This document shows positions 9,852-19,771 of a DNA stretch of 64,000 nt, one piece after another. The notes under the pieces are model-generated. The model did no database searches, was not told the origin of the DNA, and saw only the letters and a list, made by a program, of their open reading frames with translations. Location of the stretch: assembly GCA_951802195.1 (NCBI GenBank), contig OX637625.1, positions 1,364,001-1,428,000 on the forward strand. Direction: 5' to 3'. The DNA is from Tausonia pullulans. Taxonomy: Eukaryota; Basidiomycota; Tremellomycetes; Cystofilobasidiales; Mrakiaceae. How positions within the stretch are numbered: the first letter of the stretch is position 1; every line of letters starts with the position of its first letter. The position numbers were made by a program, and so were the translations under genes.

Positions 9852-9923
9852 GTCGGGATCGTATAATGGTTAGTACAAGGTGTTAACACCGCCTAGACCC
9901 GGGTTCAATTCCCGGTCCTGATA
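9852..9923 (+). tRNA. tRNA-Val(AAC)
   Basis: The cloverleaf is complete: acceptor GTCGGGA/TCCTGAT, D-arm GTATAATGGTTAGTAC, anticodon stem AGGTG/CGCCT with loop TTAACAC, T-arm CCGGG-TTCAATT-CCCGG. The anticodon AAC reads Val. The D-arm looks more like fungal His/Asp/Glu tRNAs than like yeast Val. Six T follow as terminator, merging into the 11-bp repeat. Confidence 0.85.
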
Positions 9924-9926
9924 TGT

Positions 9927-10013
9927 TTTTTGGTGTGTGTTTGGTGTGTGTTTGGTGTGTGTTTGGTGTGTGTTTGGTGTGTGTTTGGTGTGTGTTTGGT
10001 GTGTGTTTGGTGT
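9927..10013. repeat. 11-bp GT-rich tandem repeat
   Basis: About eight copies of TTTGGTGTGTG start at the terminator of tRNA-Val. The copies are nearly perfect, so the array is young or homogenised. Confidence 0.92.
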
Positions 10014-10516
10014 GTTTCCGGTGTGACCTCAGACTTCAAGCCTGAAGTCCGCCTCACCTTTTGCTGGACGTGGGCAGATGTGATCGTCCGTGTCCGTCAT
10101 CGGCGCGCCCTCGTCCCGCCCGCTTCTCTGCACCTCATCAAGAATGTGTCCTTCTGACCGTGGACCAGCACCCGCGCTCCTTGCGCAGGAAGCAGTCTGC
10201 TTGACCCGGGACCCGCACGGGTGCCCGCAGACCGAGGCGAGGATCCAGTCTACTGCGAGCTGGCGAGTCCCAAGCTGGTCGATCCACTGCAAGCTGGTCG
10301 ATCGATCAGTCGACACGAGCTCTGCTCGATGTCCCGTCGGCACCCCAAGCATGGGTCAGTCGCGCCCTGCATCCCGGCCGACTGCACGCCCGCTGCTGGC
10401 TGGGCCAAGCTCGCACTGTCCGTGGAGATGAGGGGTTGCAGGCCTGCCAAGGGCAGAGCAGAAGGCAGCGGGGCAAAAGAAGGATCGCGTTCCTCAACGA
10501 AGAGGTGACACTGTCT
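10014..10516. other. Intergenic between tRNA-Val and tRNA-Ala
   Basis: I see no gene here. The minus-strand T-run near 10475-10480 could terminate tRNA-Ala. A short direct repeat, CAAGCTGGTCGATC, occurs near 10271 and 10290. Confidence 0.5.
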
Positions 10517-10589
10517 TGGAGACTATAAGAGTTGAACTCATGACCTTACACATGCTAAGCGTACGCTCTACCAACTGAGCTAAATCCCC
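10517..10589 (-). tRNA. tRNA-Ala(AGC)
   Basis: The acceptor GGGGATT pairs with AGTCTCC (two G-U pairs), discriminator A. The D-arm is AGCTCAGTTGGTAGAGC, anticodon loop CTTAGCA, T-arm ATGAG-TTCAACT-CTTAT. There is no intron. The acceptor and T stems are weak, so some decay is possible. The 5' end faces right, towards LINE tails C1 and C2. Confidence 0.85.
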
Positions 10590-10659
10590 AAGTGGTTTTT
10601 ATGTGGAGCCTGCGCCGTAGGAGGACCTCGTTTCGTCGTTTGTCAGGGGCGCGCTGATC

Positions 10660-10719
10660 GCATCTCTCATAGGGTTACCTCGTTCTCTACGTATAACTCA
10701 TGACATAATTACAAAAAAA
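10660..10719 (+). mobile_element. LINE tail C1 (3' terminal 60 bases)
   Basis: ATCTCTCATAGGGTTACCTC and the next 22 bases, to ATAACTCATGAC, are identical to copy A. A spacer and seven A follow. The piece is heavily 5'-truncated, starts about 70 bases 5' of tRNA-Ala, and reads away from it. Confidence 0.85.
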
Positions 10720-10727
10720 TTATGTTG

Positions 10728-10979
10728 CGATCGGCGCCGTCATCGATCCTAGGTGAAAAGCAGGTCAGGGGTGGTGAAATATGTCTGCACCATAGCCACT
10801 GGTTGATATAGCTGGACATTTTAATACATTCTATTTTCTAATGGGCCTTGGTCCAGAACCCATCTTTTGCTTCCCTTCCACGTCTTCTTTCATTTTCGCT
10901 CTCCCTCTATCTAGCTATGAATCGCCATCTCTCGTGGGGTTACCCTGTCCTCTACCAATAACTCATGACTAAAAAAAAA
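10728..10979 (+). mobile_element. LINE tail C2, older copy
   Basis: It begins inside the last codons of the reverse-transcriptase ORF (IDPR then TGA, like IDPG then TGA in copy A). It continues through the whole 3' UTR to ATAACTCATGAC and nine A. It differs from copy A at many sites where C1 is identical, so it looks older. It lies just distal to C1. Confidence 0.88.
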
Positions 10980-12210
10980 CGATAAAAAAGAGACTGCCAT
11001 CGGTGTGCTTTTGGGTGCAGGTGCTTCTATTAGTTTTAGTACAAGAAAAAAATACGGTGGAAACAGAAAGCAACCTACAACCTAGGTGAGCTTCGGCATG
11101 CATCTTTGGTTGGTCTGGTGGTGGTGCCAGTGCTGTGTGTTTTGGTTGTAACGGGAGCGGGGGTGATCGTGCGTTGTCGGTGTAATTCAACAAGGATCAG
11201 ACGGAAGATAACAGTAATGCCTTGCATAATGATGAGATGATGGTATCAGAATGGGGAAATGCACCTGATGTAATCCCTGTCTCCCTTTCCCTCCCCATCT
11301 GAACTCTCCTCCCCCTCTTTCCTCCCTACGCTCCCTGTCCTTCTGAATCTCCCTCCATCATCATCCCTCTCCCTCTCTCCCCTAGACTCTATCGGAAGCG
11401 CGCGCCCCTCCTCCTTATCCGCCCCATCCCACTGACGCCGGCTGTTATATGTGAGGGACGAAGTTCATGCTTTATAGTAACCAATGACGAGACAGGAGCG
11501 TGATCCTGACAATGTACCTCTGCGATCCGGGTCAACTGGTGGCCAAATACAAATAAAAAATTGGTTGAGAAAGGGTCAGACTGCCAAGATTGCTCGGGAA
11601 AGACTGTACCTCGCGCGAGATGCCTCAGGCATTGCCTGACATTCCATCTCACGGCATGCACTTGTTGGCAAGCTCTGGGTTGGATTTTCGAACATGTCGA
11701 GTTACTGTAGTTTCCGGATATCCTCAGCAGTCTGGAGGTTGTCCCATCGGATCCGTGTGTTTCGTGATTGGTCACCCAGTGTACTATGCGAGCCAGTGGC
11801 CGTTCCTGGTTCCGATTTACCCATCGGTGCGAACCTCAAGAGCGCTGGCGAGGCAGAGGTGCCGCAGAAGGATTCATCAGTCCCCACCGTAACTGAACGT
11901 CAGGACTCGCGAGCCCAAATTCATACTGATCGTCCGACGATCGTTCGAGTGTAAGCCGAAGTACAGAGGGGGGAAGTAACCATGGGAAAGGAGCGAGATA
12001 GAAGAATGGCTGAAGAAACAGAGGATGAAAGGGAAGAGAAAGAGAGAAAGAGGAAGGGGAGAAAGGGAGAAAGAGAGAAAGAACAGAGACTCAGAGAGGA
12101 GGCGAAAGACGAGGGAAAAAGAAGAGTGATAGCACGAGACCAGACTACCATCAACCCTCAGTCATTCCTTGTCTCCTCATCCACTCCTAACGAGAAAACG
12201 CCTTTAATCT
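10980..12210. other. Gene-poor stretch
   Basis: No convincing gene. 11270-11400 is strongly pyrimidine-rich and 11980-12130 strongly purine-rich (GA repeats) on the plus strand. Between them lies unique sequence without a recognised motif. The right end includes the 3' UTR of the racemase-like gene. Confidence 0.5.
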
Positions 12211-13775
12211 TTAAAGCCCCCTTGGTGGGCTCGGGAGCCGAAACTCATAGTCGTCCTTGCTCGTAAGGGCCCCGGAGTAGATGAAGCGGCCGAGAGTGAG
12301 GATGTCGTAGACAGCAACGTTAAGTTCGCGCGCGACGTTCGCGGCGAAGGGAGGCCTGAATGGAGGGGGGCAAGGGTCAGCGAAGGCCTCGAGGAAGAAG
12401 AAGATCAGGCGGGACAGACATATTGGTGCACTCGAGGCTATCATTGTCCAGAGTAGTCAGCAAACAAATAACAGAAGCGGAGAGGACCCGAGCCCACTCA
12501 CACAACCGCCCTCAGCTCCCCGCCCTTGGCCTCACATGTCCTCTTCAGCTCCCGGCCAGCCTCGAGGACCTCGTCCCGCATGCCCTCGTGGTCGTAAGGG
12601 ATCTCGCTTGCGATCACCCGACGGAAGATGCCACCCTCGGGAAGACCAGCGACGGGCGTCTGAGGGGAGGCGCCGACCTGTCGACAGAGACAGCAAGGCG
12701 TCAGCACGTCCACGCGAGCGAGAGAGCGAGACGACGGTCAGATACTCACCGACATGAAGTGTTTAATCGTGAGACGGGCAGCGTCAAAGGTGATGACGCC
12801 TACTGAGCCGGGAGCTGGGTAGAGTGTCGTGACCATCGGAAGCTGGAGGAGGGCTGAGGTACCGATGGAGGGGAGCTGATGAGCGAGGAGAGGGTGCATC
12901 GTCGCGAGCTGCGACACCAAAGACAAGTCAACAGGGGTGAGCGGACGAGGGACGGCAAGGCTGACGGGGACGACACGCACAAACTTAAGATCCCGGGTAG
13001 CGTTGGGAACAGCTCCTTGTTAGTCATAACCTCCCACACCGAAAGGCAAGCACCCCTGACACTCACCCCACAGCTCGTCACGAGTGCGATGCAGCCCTCC
13101 TCCTCAATCAACCTCCGGCCCTCGCGGACAAACGCCATAACGAGGTCCTCCCCCCACTGACCGCTGAAGACCATGTCCATCGAGGCGTTTTTGACAACAG
13201 CGACTTTGATAGGAAACGGCCATCTGTGAGCAACGCCGGCCAAGTCCGAGAGGCGGGCGATGGAGGGGGGGGGGGGGGGGGGGGAGAGGGGGAGAGTTGA
13301 AAAGAGAGAGGAAGATGGACAGAGACGGATTTCGTCAGTGTGGCGAGCGGGCTAGAGACACAGGGCGGAGCGACGAGGGACAGTCGGCCAGGTCCGATGG
13401 CTGCTGGAAGGAGCCAGGACTAAAGGGCGGCCGGAAAAGAGAGGGGTGCTTACGAGCTTTGGATGAGCGCGAAGAGAGCAACAGCCGTTCGAGGAGGAAA
13501 CAGGTGAGAGAGAGGGGAAGAGGACCAAGGGAATAAGGAGAGAAGGAGAGAAAGAGCGGCCGGAGGTTATCATCAGTCTTTTACGGTCTCATCCGGAGAC
13601 TGGCTTGTCCATGTGCGCGCCATCCTGTGCCATCCTGTGCCATCCTGTCCCCTTCCCATCTGCCCGACAGAGGCATCTCGAGAGAGGGAATAACGCACTC
13701 GCGGTGGGAGATATCTCCAGGCGGCCTGAGGAAGCGAGTTTGCAGCTGAAGAATACCGAGGGCCGGGGCAGACAT
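12211..13775 (-). CDS. Aspartate/glutamate/hydantoin racemase-family protein
   Basis: The start ATG ends at 13775 (MSAPALGILQLQTRFLRPPG) and the stop is at 12211-12213. Exon 1 joins over a 465-base intron to WPFPIKVAVVKNASMDMVFS. The first catalytic-type cysteine is in IALVTSCG. Later exons give SIGTSALLQLPMVTTL and VGVITFDAARLT. The second cysteine lies in ECTNMPPF, made by joining an 18-nt microexon (12420-12437) in phase. The C-terminus follows as LNVAVYDILTLGRFIY. Two facing cysteines and this spacing are the hallmark of cofactor-independent Asp/Glu racemase-fold enzymes, so it may be catalytically competent. The substrate is unknown; amino-acid, hydantoin or maleate-type chemistry are all possible in the family. 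Confidence 0.82.
13265..13284. repeat. Poly-G run (poly-C on the coding strand)
   Basis: Twenty consecutive G inside intron 1 of the minus-strand racemase-like gene. It ends about 34 bases before the acceptor, so it reads as a poly-C polypyrimidine tract. Confidence 0.9.
13621..13650. repeat. Three copies of a 10-bp repeat
   Basis: CATCCTGTGC in three tandem copies (the last ends CC), in intron 1 of the racemase-like gene. Confidence 0.85.
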
Positions 13776-15007
13776 GGTGGCGAGGGGAAGGAGGAGGAGA
13801 AGGGGCGAGAAAAGGGGAAGACAGGAGAAGAACGTCCGACGACCGGGTTAGGGCGCAACCTGGCAGCGAAGGCGAGTGTTGAGTGTGTATGGAGCGAGGA
13901 GGGCACAAAGAGAGATATCCGGTTCTGCTCTTCAATAGGATGTGAGTCCCTGGGCGTCCAGCCTCGGTGACAAAGATTTGAAGGAGAGAGGAACGGGACG
14001 GCGAGCTGTCGGTCGGACAGGTGTCTGTGTGGCGGGCGGCGCAAAGGGTTCGCAGGCGTCCGTCGAGAGGCAGAGGGTGAGTCGAGGGTCGTGTGTTGAT
14101 TGTTTGAGGCTGTGGCAAGCTTGTACAGGCGGTGGATGGCGCAGTGGTGATAGAAGAGAAAGAGAGAGAAGGAGAGAAGGAGAACGAGGGTCGGTCATCT
14201 TTCGCGTCCTTCTTCTTCCTCCCGCCAAGGCCCCTACGGTCAGCGCCGACGGGGGAACCTAACCCAAAGAGTATAACACATACCCTTTCGCTCATCTCCG
14301 CACTCCTCCCGTCCCCTTTGCTTGCCCCTTCTTCTCGCCGCACTTCTTTCTCCCCGGCAAACAGAGCAAGGCGCGCCCGGACTGGTGCGACAGGAGGTCG
14401 ACTTTGATGCGACGACGCTCGGCCGGGTCGACCCGTTCTATACAAGAGCGGGGGAGGGAGAGTCCAGCCAGAGGGGTGGCAGTAGCCAACGGCAAGGACA
14501 AGAAGGTCACCGGCGACAGGTTAGGCCGGAAGAAAGTTCATCATTGCCACAGGTCGGAAGCGTCGCAAGAGCCCGCGGAATGGCGCCGCAAAATCCTTTT
14601 TACAAGCCATGCTTACCCCCTACTGATGCCCATGCGTCCATTATGCAACGACGTCATGCTGCCTTGAGGCATATTTTCACCCTCTCTTATAGAACCCCCG
14701 GACCAAGGTTGGAAAGGAACGGACGTGCCGAGATGTGGCCCCCCAGCCCAGCTAACTGTCGGCCCCGTCGATCAGAGGACAGTGGCCGGCCGGCCCGACG
14801 TTATATGTAGATCCCTCCAGATCTGTTTATTATTGTTCGTTACATAGTTCGCTCGTCAGACTCAGCGAACCAGCCTTGACAATGAAAGAAATAAGAGTAG
14901 CCTACACAAACGGATGTCTAGCTCAACTTTGTCCGTCTCCCTCCGACCACCCCCCACAACCGCCATGATCGCATGCGCGCGCGCTGAACCACCGATCCTT
15001 ATCTTCT
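13776..15007. other. Intergenic, 1.2 kb
   Basis: Upstream region of the racemase-like gene and 3' flank of the serine dehydratase gene. It is purine-rich at 14140-14190. Several open stretches exist on both strands but none shows a family motif or coherent splicing. Confidence 0.5.
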
Positions 15008-18000
15008 CTAACACGCCGGGCTCGACAACGGGATTCGCACCGTCGTCGCGAGGCCACTCATGGAAGTCTCCTTGTAGTGGAGATGCATGTCCCTCGCAGT
15101 GATGCGCATCGCCTCGATCGCTTCATCGAGGGAGACGGAGTGGACGCCGTCGCCGGCAAGGGCGAGCTGGGCGGCTGCAAGGAAGAGGCGGAATGATGTC
15201 AGTTGAGCTGGGTATGGACAGGTCGGACAAAAGGAGGACGAGAGGGGAAAAAGGGTGTATGTGGAGGGGGGGAGGGGGGGGACGAACCAGTGACGGCCTT
15301 GACAGCCCCAAGCGAGTTACGCTCGATGCAAGGGACTTGAACGAGTCCATCGACCTGACCAGCAGACAGGATCAGCTTCCAGATGAGAGAGACAGCGACA
15401 GGGAGGGGGAACTCACAGGATCACATGTCAAGCCGAGAGAGTGTTCGATACCGACCTCAGCCGCCTGCAGAATCATCTTTGGGCTTCCTATCGATCGTAG
15501 GAAAATACGAGAAGAGTGTATGTCAGACGGCGGTAACATCAAAGCAGATGCAAGTCTTTCAACGCACCTCCCATGCATGCCACAAAGCCTGCAGCCGCCT
15601 AAAGTCGAGTCGCCGTTGCTGATATTCAGAAATACTGCACGCTTGATCATACGAGAAGAGTGGGCAGCTCACCATGCTCGACGCGACACCGACCTCAGCC
15701 ATGCAGCCGCCCTCAGCAGCCGAGATGGTCGCTCCTCGCTTGTAGAGCATGCCGATGGCCGCCGCCGTCAGGAGGAACTGGGGAGACCGAAGTAAGATAA
15801 ACATCACTGCTTCACTTGAAAAGGATGAAGAGAGTGAAAAGGTTTACCGTCTTGACGTCGCGCTCCGAGTCGTCGCTGATAAACTCGACTATGTACTTGC
15901 AGACTGCGGGAATGACGCCCGCGGCTCCGTTGGCTGAGAGTCAAGGTGTCAAATTCGAGAGCACATGCGAGAGGAAGAGGAAGAAACGAAGCGCACTGGG
16001 AGCGGTGACGACTCGACCACCAGCAGCGTTGACCTCGTTGACCGCCTGAGCAGGGAAAGGCGTCAGGACTGCGACAGGGAGCGTAAAGGACAAAGCAGAC
16101 TTACAATGGCGTAGCAGCTAAGGAAGTCTATTCCAGGGAAGACGGTGTTCTGTAGCGAAAAATCAGCAGCTGGTGCCCCATTCTTATTGCCTCAGTCGAA
16201 TACCACTCACTTTCCAAGGCACGACTGGGAGATCATGGTCGAAGCTTCCAACCACGAGCGGCCGGTCACCTTTGCCCGAGGTGGAAGGTGGCGGAGAGTT
16301 GAAGCCGGACTTCATGGAAAGAGATCGGAAAGCCGAGTTGTCGGAGGCAGAGGAGGAGGACGAAGCAGAGGAGGAGGAAGAATCGGATGGCGGAGCAATG
16401 GAAGGACGCGAGGGCGCGGGGTTCACGGAAGGATAGAAGCCTAGACAAAAGAGACGGTCAGCGGGTGTCTGTTGAAGGAGAGATAGACAGTGAGGATCTG
16501 ACCTTTGAAAAGTCGCCGGTAGAGGCCTGCTGCTCGCCGGCGGACCTTCAACCGACCGGGAAGAACCTCTTCGGCTGTGGGCCACGGAGCGAGTCACGGA
16601 TCAGACTCGTAGAGGAGAAAGGACGAGGGAATGGCTCACTTGAAGAGACCCCGTCGCGGATGCAGCCATCCATCACAGACCAAATCTGTAAGAAAGAGAA
16701 CTAGTCAATCCAGAGTCAAGCAGAGTCAACGGCATGGGACCGCACCTTCAGCAGGCCGTCAGAGACCTCCTGCGGCGTCATGTAACTGAGCTCGTTGTTC
16801 CAAACCCTGGAGAAGAAGATGACCAAGGTCGTCAGCAGCAGAAAGAGGAGAAGTTAATGACCTTCTATCACGTACAGCTGGGCAATAGTGAGCTGAAGCG
16901 AGCCGAGACCCGAATCAGCAAGTTGCGAATAGAGAAACGAGACAGCGAGCACCCACATTGTGCTGTCTCGTGAGCGCCTCCAACGACTGAGCATTGTGGA
17001 ACATGTACGGTGGTTGCTTCGGAGCATCCGGGTCCCTCTCCTTCCCGGCGCTGGTCGTCCCTATGGCGCTGTCCGCCTTTGAGGTCGACCGCGCGATATC
17101 AAGTCTCGAGGACGCAGTGCCCTCCTCAATAACATCTTGAGCGAGACCGTGTGTCTGGTCACGGCGGGCGGGGGCAGCCTCGCTCTTGTTGATGGATCGG
17201 AAGTAGAGGTTCTCATCGACTGGAGGTGAGGAACGCGAGAGATCAGTCAATCCGAGTCCTTCAACACGAAGGGGAGGCAGTAGAATACATACCCTGTGTC
17301 CGCTGGTTGACGACGAAGCCACCTCCTACCGAGAAGTATTCATTCGTCGCGAGAAGTTCCCCTGCATCGTCAAAGACGCTGAAGCGCATGCCGTTCGGGT
17401 GCGTCGGGAGTGCCTCCATGCGCCAGATCTGAGATTGACCGAAGAAGCTAGTTCAGTGCGTTGATATGTCTGAGGATAAGGATGAATGCTGATTTTCTCA
17501 CCATGTCCCGGTCCATGTCGTAGCTGATCATGCGCTTGCCGGAAAGATTGAGCTTCTTGAGCTCTAGGATTGCGTCGTACCGCGAGGGCAGAGTCGCGGT
17601 CCTGATATGGTGATGAGATCTCGATCAGATGGGTGTATCTCGCAGAAAGCCAGATATTGTGGTACCAACTCGATGGTCTCGGGGTCGGAGCTACAAGAAA
17701 TGGAAGATCTAGGCGTCAGCGCCCTCAACCCGAGACAAACAGGTCGCCAGTCGTCCTCACCCCTCGAGTCCCATCAGGATGGCCTGCGCAATAAGCCAGG
17801 CACGTCAATCACCAGCTTTGGAAGTACTCATGCAGCTATAACAAGCAGCTAGGCAGGGGGCTCACCTGAGGCGTGTGGTGCCTTATCGTCGGTACCATGA
17901 GATTGGGAGGGGGGGGGGGGGGGGGGACAGACAGGTCGCACGGGTCAGCTGGCCTGGCCTGTTTGACCGATTTGGATGCGTAATCCATTCGAGCACGCAC

Positions 18001-18599
18001 CCTTTCCCCGTCGCGGCGAGGCTACCGTAGAGTGTGATATGGAGAGTCTTGACCTAGCGGGTCGACGACGAGGGCGTAGTCAGAATGACCGTCCACTAGG
18101 GGCCCGCCGATAACGCCACGCCCAGCCCAGCCGAAACGTCGACGCATCACGCACCTTGTCCAGGAGGCCAAGCTCCTCGAGGTCCGTTACAAAGATCTTA
18201 CCAGCTCGCATGGGGCCGACAGTGTGGCTACTGCTTGGGCCGACGCCGATGGAGAAGAGGTCTGCCAGAAAAAGAGTCAGTGGATGATGTTCCTCTAAGA
18301 CAATAGACAGGCGCCGCACCGAACGTTGAGATGACCGCGTGCTCCGCGCGAGGAAGGGCGCCGCTGGTAGAAGGGACCTCCTCGGACGAGCTCGAGGATG
18401 AGGAGACGGTAAGTGGTCCCGTGAGGTCGTCCGGCTTGAACGCCGAGTAGCGGCGGACCTGAAGTCCATGAGCAGCAGTAACGGACGAGACCGACAAGCG
18501 TACGCGGGGGGCAGCGACGGTGACCGTCCTTGTAGCGAGAGCGCGGAAGGATGACAGCGATGTGCTCTGGCGGTGAAGAGCGAGGCGTGGGAGCAGCAT
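15008..18599 (-). CDS. L-serine dehydratase (ammonia-lyase), iron-sulfur type, single chain
   Basis: Converts L-serine to pyruvate and ammonia using a [4Fe-4S] cluster. The start ATG ends at 18599; the first residues [20 protein letters not shown] form a mitochondrial-type presequence. The beta domain shows [20 protein letters not shown] and [20 protein letters not shown] then SVGGGFVV. The alpha domain shows [76 protein letters not shown] and [17 protein letters not shown]. It ends with a terminal cysteine (SSPAC, stop 15008-15010), as in bacterial enzymes whose C-terminal Cys enters the active site. About 50 acidic, low-complexity residues (near 17040-17200) are inserted between the domains. 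A 16-nt microexon (17866-17881) encodes HHTPQ. Confidence 0.93.
17909..17926. repeat. Poly-G run (poly-C on the coding strand)
   Basis: Eighteen G in a serine dehydratase intron, just upstream (in transcript sense) of the acceptor of the 16-nt microexon. Confidence 0.9.
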
Positions 18600-19004
18600 C
18601 GCTGGGGAAGGAGAAAGAAGGTGTGCGTTTGGAGGGTGAGGACGAGGAGCAAGAGAAAAGAACAAGCAAGGCAAGGTGTTTCCCAATCAAGTGGACATCG
18701 TGGGAAATAAAGCACGGGCAGCCAACGCACGAAACGCGGTCCGGGACGGGACCGACGCAGGAGGGAGAGACGTGCGCGTGACGTCTAGCAAGGCGACACA
18801 GCATCTTGTGGTTGCTGTTCAGTCGTCAATGGAGAGGGAATGCAGGCAGTTGTCAGGCGGTTCAGTCAAGAGCTGCCTTTGAGGAAACTGAGGACGTAGC
18901 GTGTGCGGGCGAGAGCTGGCTGGAGGGTAAACACGATGACTTTCACGCGCCTTGCGTTCCTTCTCTCTCCCAACCAACATCATCCATCCATCCCCCCACG
19001 CACA
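18600..19004. promoter_or_regulatory. Divergent promoter region, serine dehydratase / hsk3
   Basis: 405 bases between two divergent starts. No specific site was recognised. Confidence 0.45.
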
Positions 19005-19380
19005 ATGTCCATCTCCCAGCCGGACCCGACCAAGCTCCGCCACCTCAGCGCCCTCACTCACCACCTCGCCCAGCTCTCGGCCTCGATGAGCGAGACCGAA
19101 CAACGCTTCGCCCGGCTTCAGAACCTCCTACTCGCTATGCAGGCTTTTGGCGGTGGCCAGGCGGCCCAGTGCGTCCCATCCCCTCTTATTCGCCCTGGGA
19201 CACGGCGGAAGATGACCAATCTCTATCTCTATCCCTCTCAGGTTCATGGCGGTCTCTCAGATCGTCGGCCAAGACCTCGAGCGGGACGCTGACGCGGCTG
19301 CTGCTGCCGCCGCAGATGGGGGAGTGAATGAAGCGGACGCGTCGACACCGCATCGACTAGATGACAGTCTTGTGGACTGA
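19005..19380 (+). CDS. hsk3: DASH complex subunit Hsk3-like
   Basis: Two exons, 19005-19168 and 19242-19380, GT-AG in phase, giving about 100 residues. After an N-terminal coil (LRHLSALTHHLAQLSASMSE, LQNLLLAMQAFGG) the motif QFMAVSQIVGQDL matches the Hsk3 signature (FMAASKVLG in relatives). An Asp/Ala-rich tail follows. In ascomycetes Hsk3 is one of ten subunits of the DASH/Dam1 ring that couples kinetochores to microtubules, and it packs as a helix in a small bundle. The short length fits. The assignment rests on one helix motif plus architecture. Confidence 0.75.
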
Positions 19381-19771
19381 TGGTTTGGGGAAAGGTGGTT
19401 GAAGGCCGGGAAGTGTCCCAGACGGGGGGACACGAGATGCGGACATGGTCGTCCAGCCCCCTCCGCCGCCGCCTCCTTGATCGGCGTTGAACTTGGGCCA
19501 GGCCAAGCCACCCGAGGCTTGTGGACTTGGCGATCCTGCCTGTCGACGACGTCGGCATCCAACCGGGCTTCCTACACCGACCCGAACGGTCAACGGTCGA
19601 GATCAGGACCCCTCGGGACTCGCCAGGACAGACGTGTTCGGCGTCAGGCAAAGGCCCGCCTGGGTTGTTTGTCGACACACCATGCAACCCAGTCTCATCA
19701 AGCATTACTAGCCACGTCGTATTCTATGTAACTATGTACATTATAGGAGGATCCATACCGCGGCATACGTC
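19381..19771. other. Convergent intergenic region
   Basis: 3' flanks of hsk3 (+) and the arrestin-like gene (-). No gene seen. Confidence 0.5.
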
